52,945 nt of DNA from an uncultured Bacilli bacterium (GTDB lineage: Bacteria; Bacillota_I; Bacilli_A; RF39; UBA660). The stretch lies in contig CANPYM010000006.1 in the NCBI GenBank assembly GCA_947588685.1, positions 1 through 52,945 of the forward strand, read 5' to 3'. A model generated the notes under the pieces. It was given only the letters and a program-made list of their open reading frames with translations, made no database searches and was not told the DNA's origin. The number at the start of each line of letters is the position of its first letter. The first letter of the stretch is position 1. The position numbers were made by a program, and so were the translations under genes. Below, piece by piece: positions 52,869-52,945 of this stretch.

Positions 52869-52945
52869 GGTTCTTTGTCAAATAGTGTTGGTGGACAATA
52901 AATTTGATAAATGAATTTAGTTATAGAGGATGATGAAAATCATCC
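52869..52945 (+). mobile_element. Left end of a second ISL3-type element, cut by the window edge
   Basis: GGTTCTTTGTC followed by AAATAGTGTTGGTG (52869-52893) matches the end at 17752 in 20 of 25 positions and has the GGxTCTTTGTCAA form of ISL3 termini. The orientation is the same as at 17752, so the element should extend to the right beyond the window. Confidence 0.5.

Overview
The window is chromosomal DNA from a low-GC, Gram-positive-type bacterium. It uses the standard code: TGA ends spo0A and the pfl-like gene, and Trp is read from TGG. A Spo0A regulator, a class B penicillin-binding protein, S-box and T-box leaders and the nfo/DUF2624/PBP/rpmG neighbourhood point to Bacilli. The reduced, AT-rich style and the surface-protein families suggest an uncultured gut lineage of the RF39 type. 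That placement is inference.

Layout. 38-7183 encodes a giant VWA surface protein with eight Cna-B-like repeats. 7287-9773 is secA. Its 3' end has served as an integration site: two small tandem elements (about 1.2 and 1.6 kb) follow, separated by copies of the secA tail, each with one cargo gene and its own arm-type repeats; the second keeps an integrase stub. 12715-17713 is a nucleotide/NAD-salvage block (pnuC, deoxyribosyltransferase-like, CYTH-kinase fusion, PLC-like, NrtR-like regulator, rdgB, then HD and histidine phosphatases) behind a strong promoter with two operator-like palindromes. 17752-18643 is a broken ISL3-type element joined to a truncated P-loop ATPase. 18811-22985 holds a membrane/papain-like protein, metK under a SAM-I riboswitch, tsaC and a Nudix gene. 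23089-26298 carries three membrane-anchored proteins with tandem thioredoxin folds. 26860-37643 is housekeeping: pcrA, nfo, PBP, rpmG, efp, pgk, a flippase-like protein, a glycolipid glycosyltransferase and tpiA. spo0A (37747) has a 0A box upstream. 40408-43899 is a T-box leader, an HD hydrolase and valS. An ArsC/Spx-like protein, a superoxide reductase-like protein and ligA follow.

The right end (46698-52858) is the most unusual part. A pyruvate formate-lyase homologue has lost the Cys-Cys active site, and its overlapping partner, a PFL-activase homologue, has lost the CxxxCxxC cluster loop; both frames are intact. Immediately downstream are three tandem proteins that share a VirB2/TrbC-like N-terminal membrane module but carry different C-terminal domains (SGNH hydrolase, GDPD-like, unknown). 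The window ends inside what looks like a second ISL3-type element.

No rRNA, tRNA or CRISPR array was seen. All family assignments come from reading motifs by eye; no database search was run.
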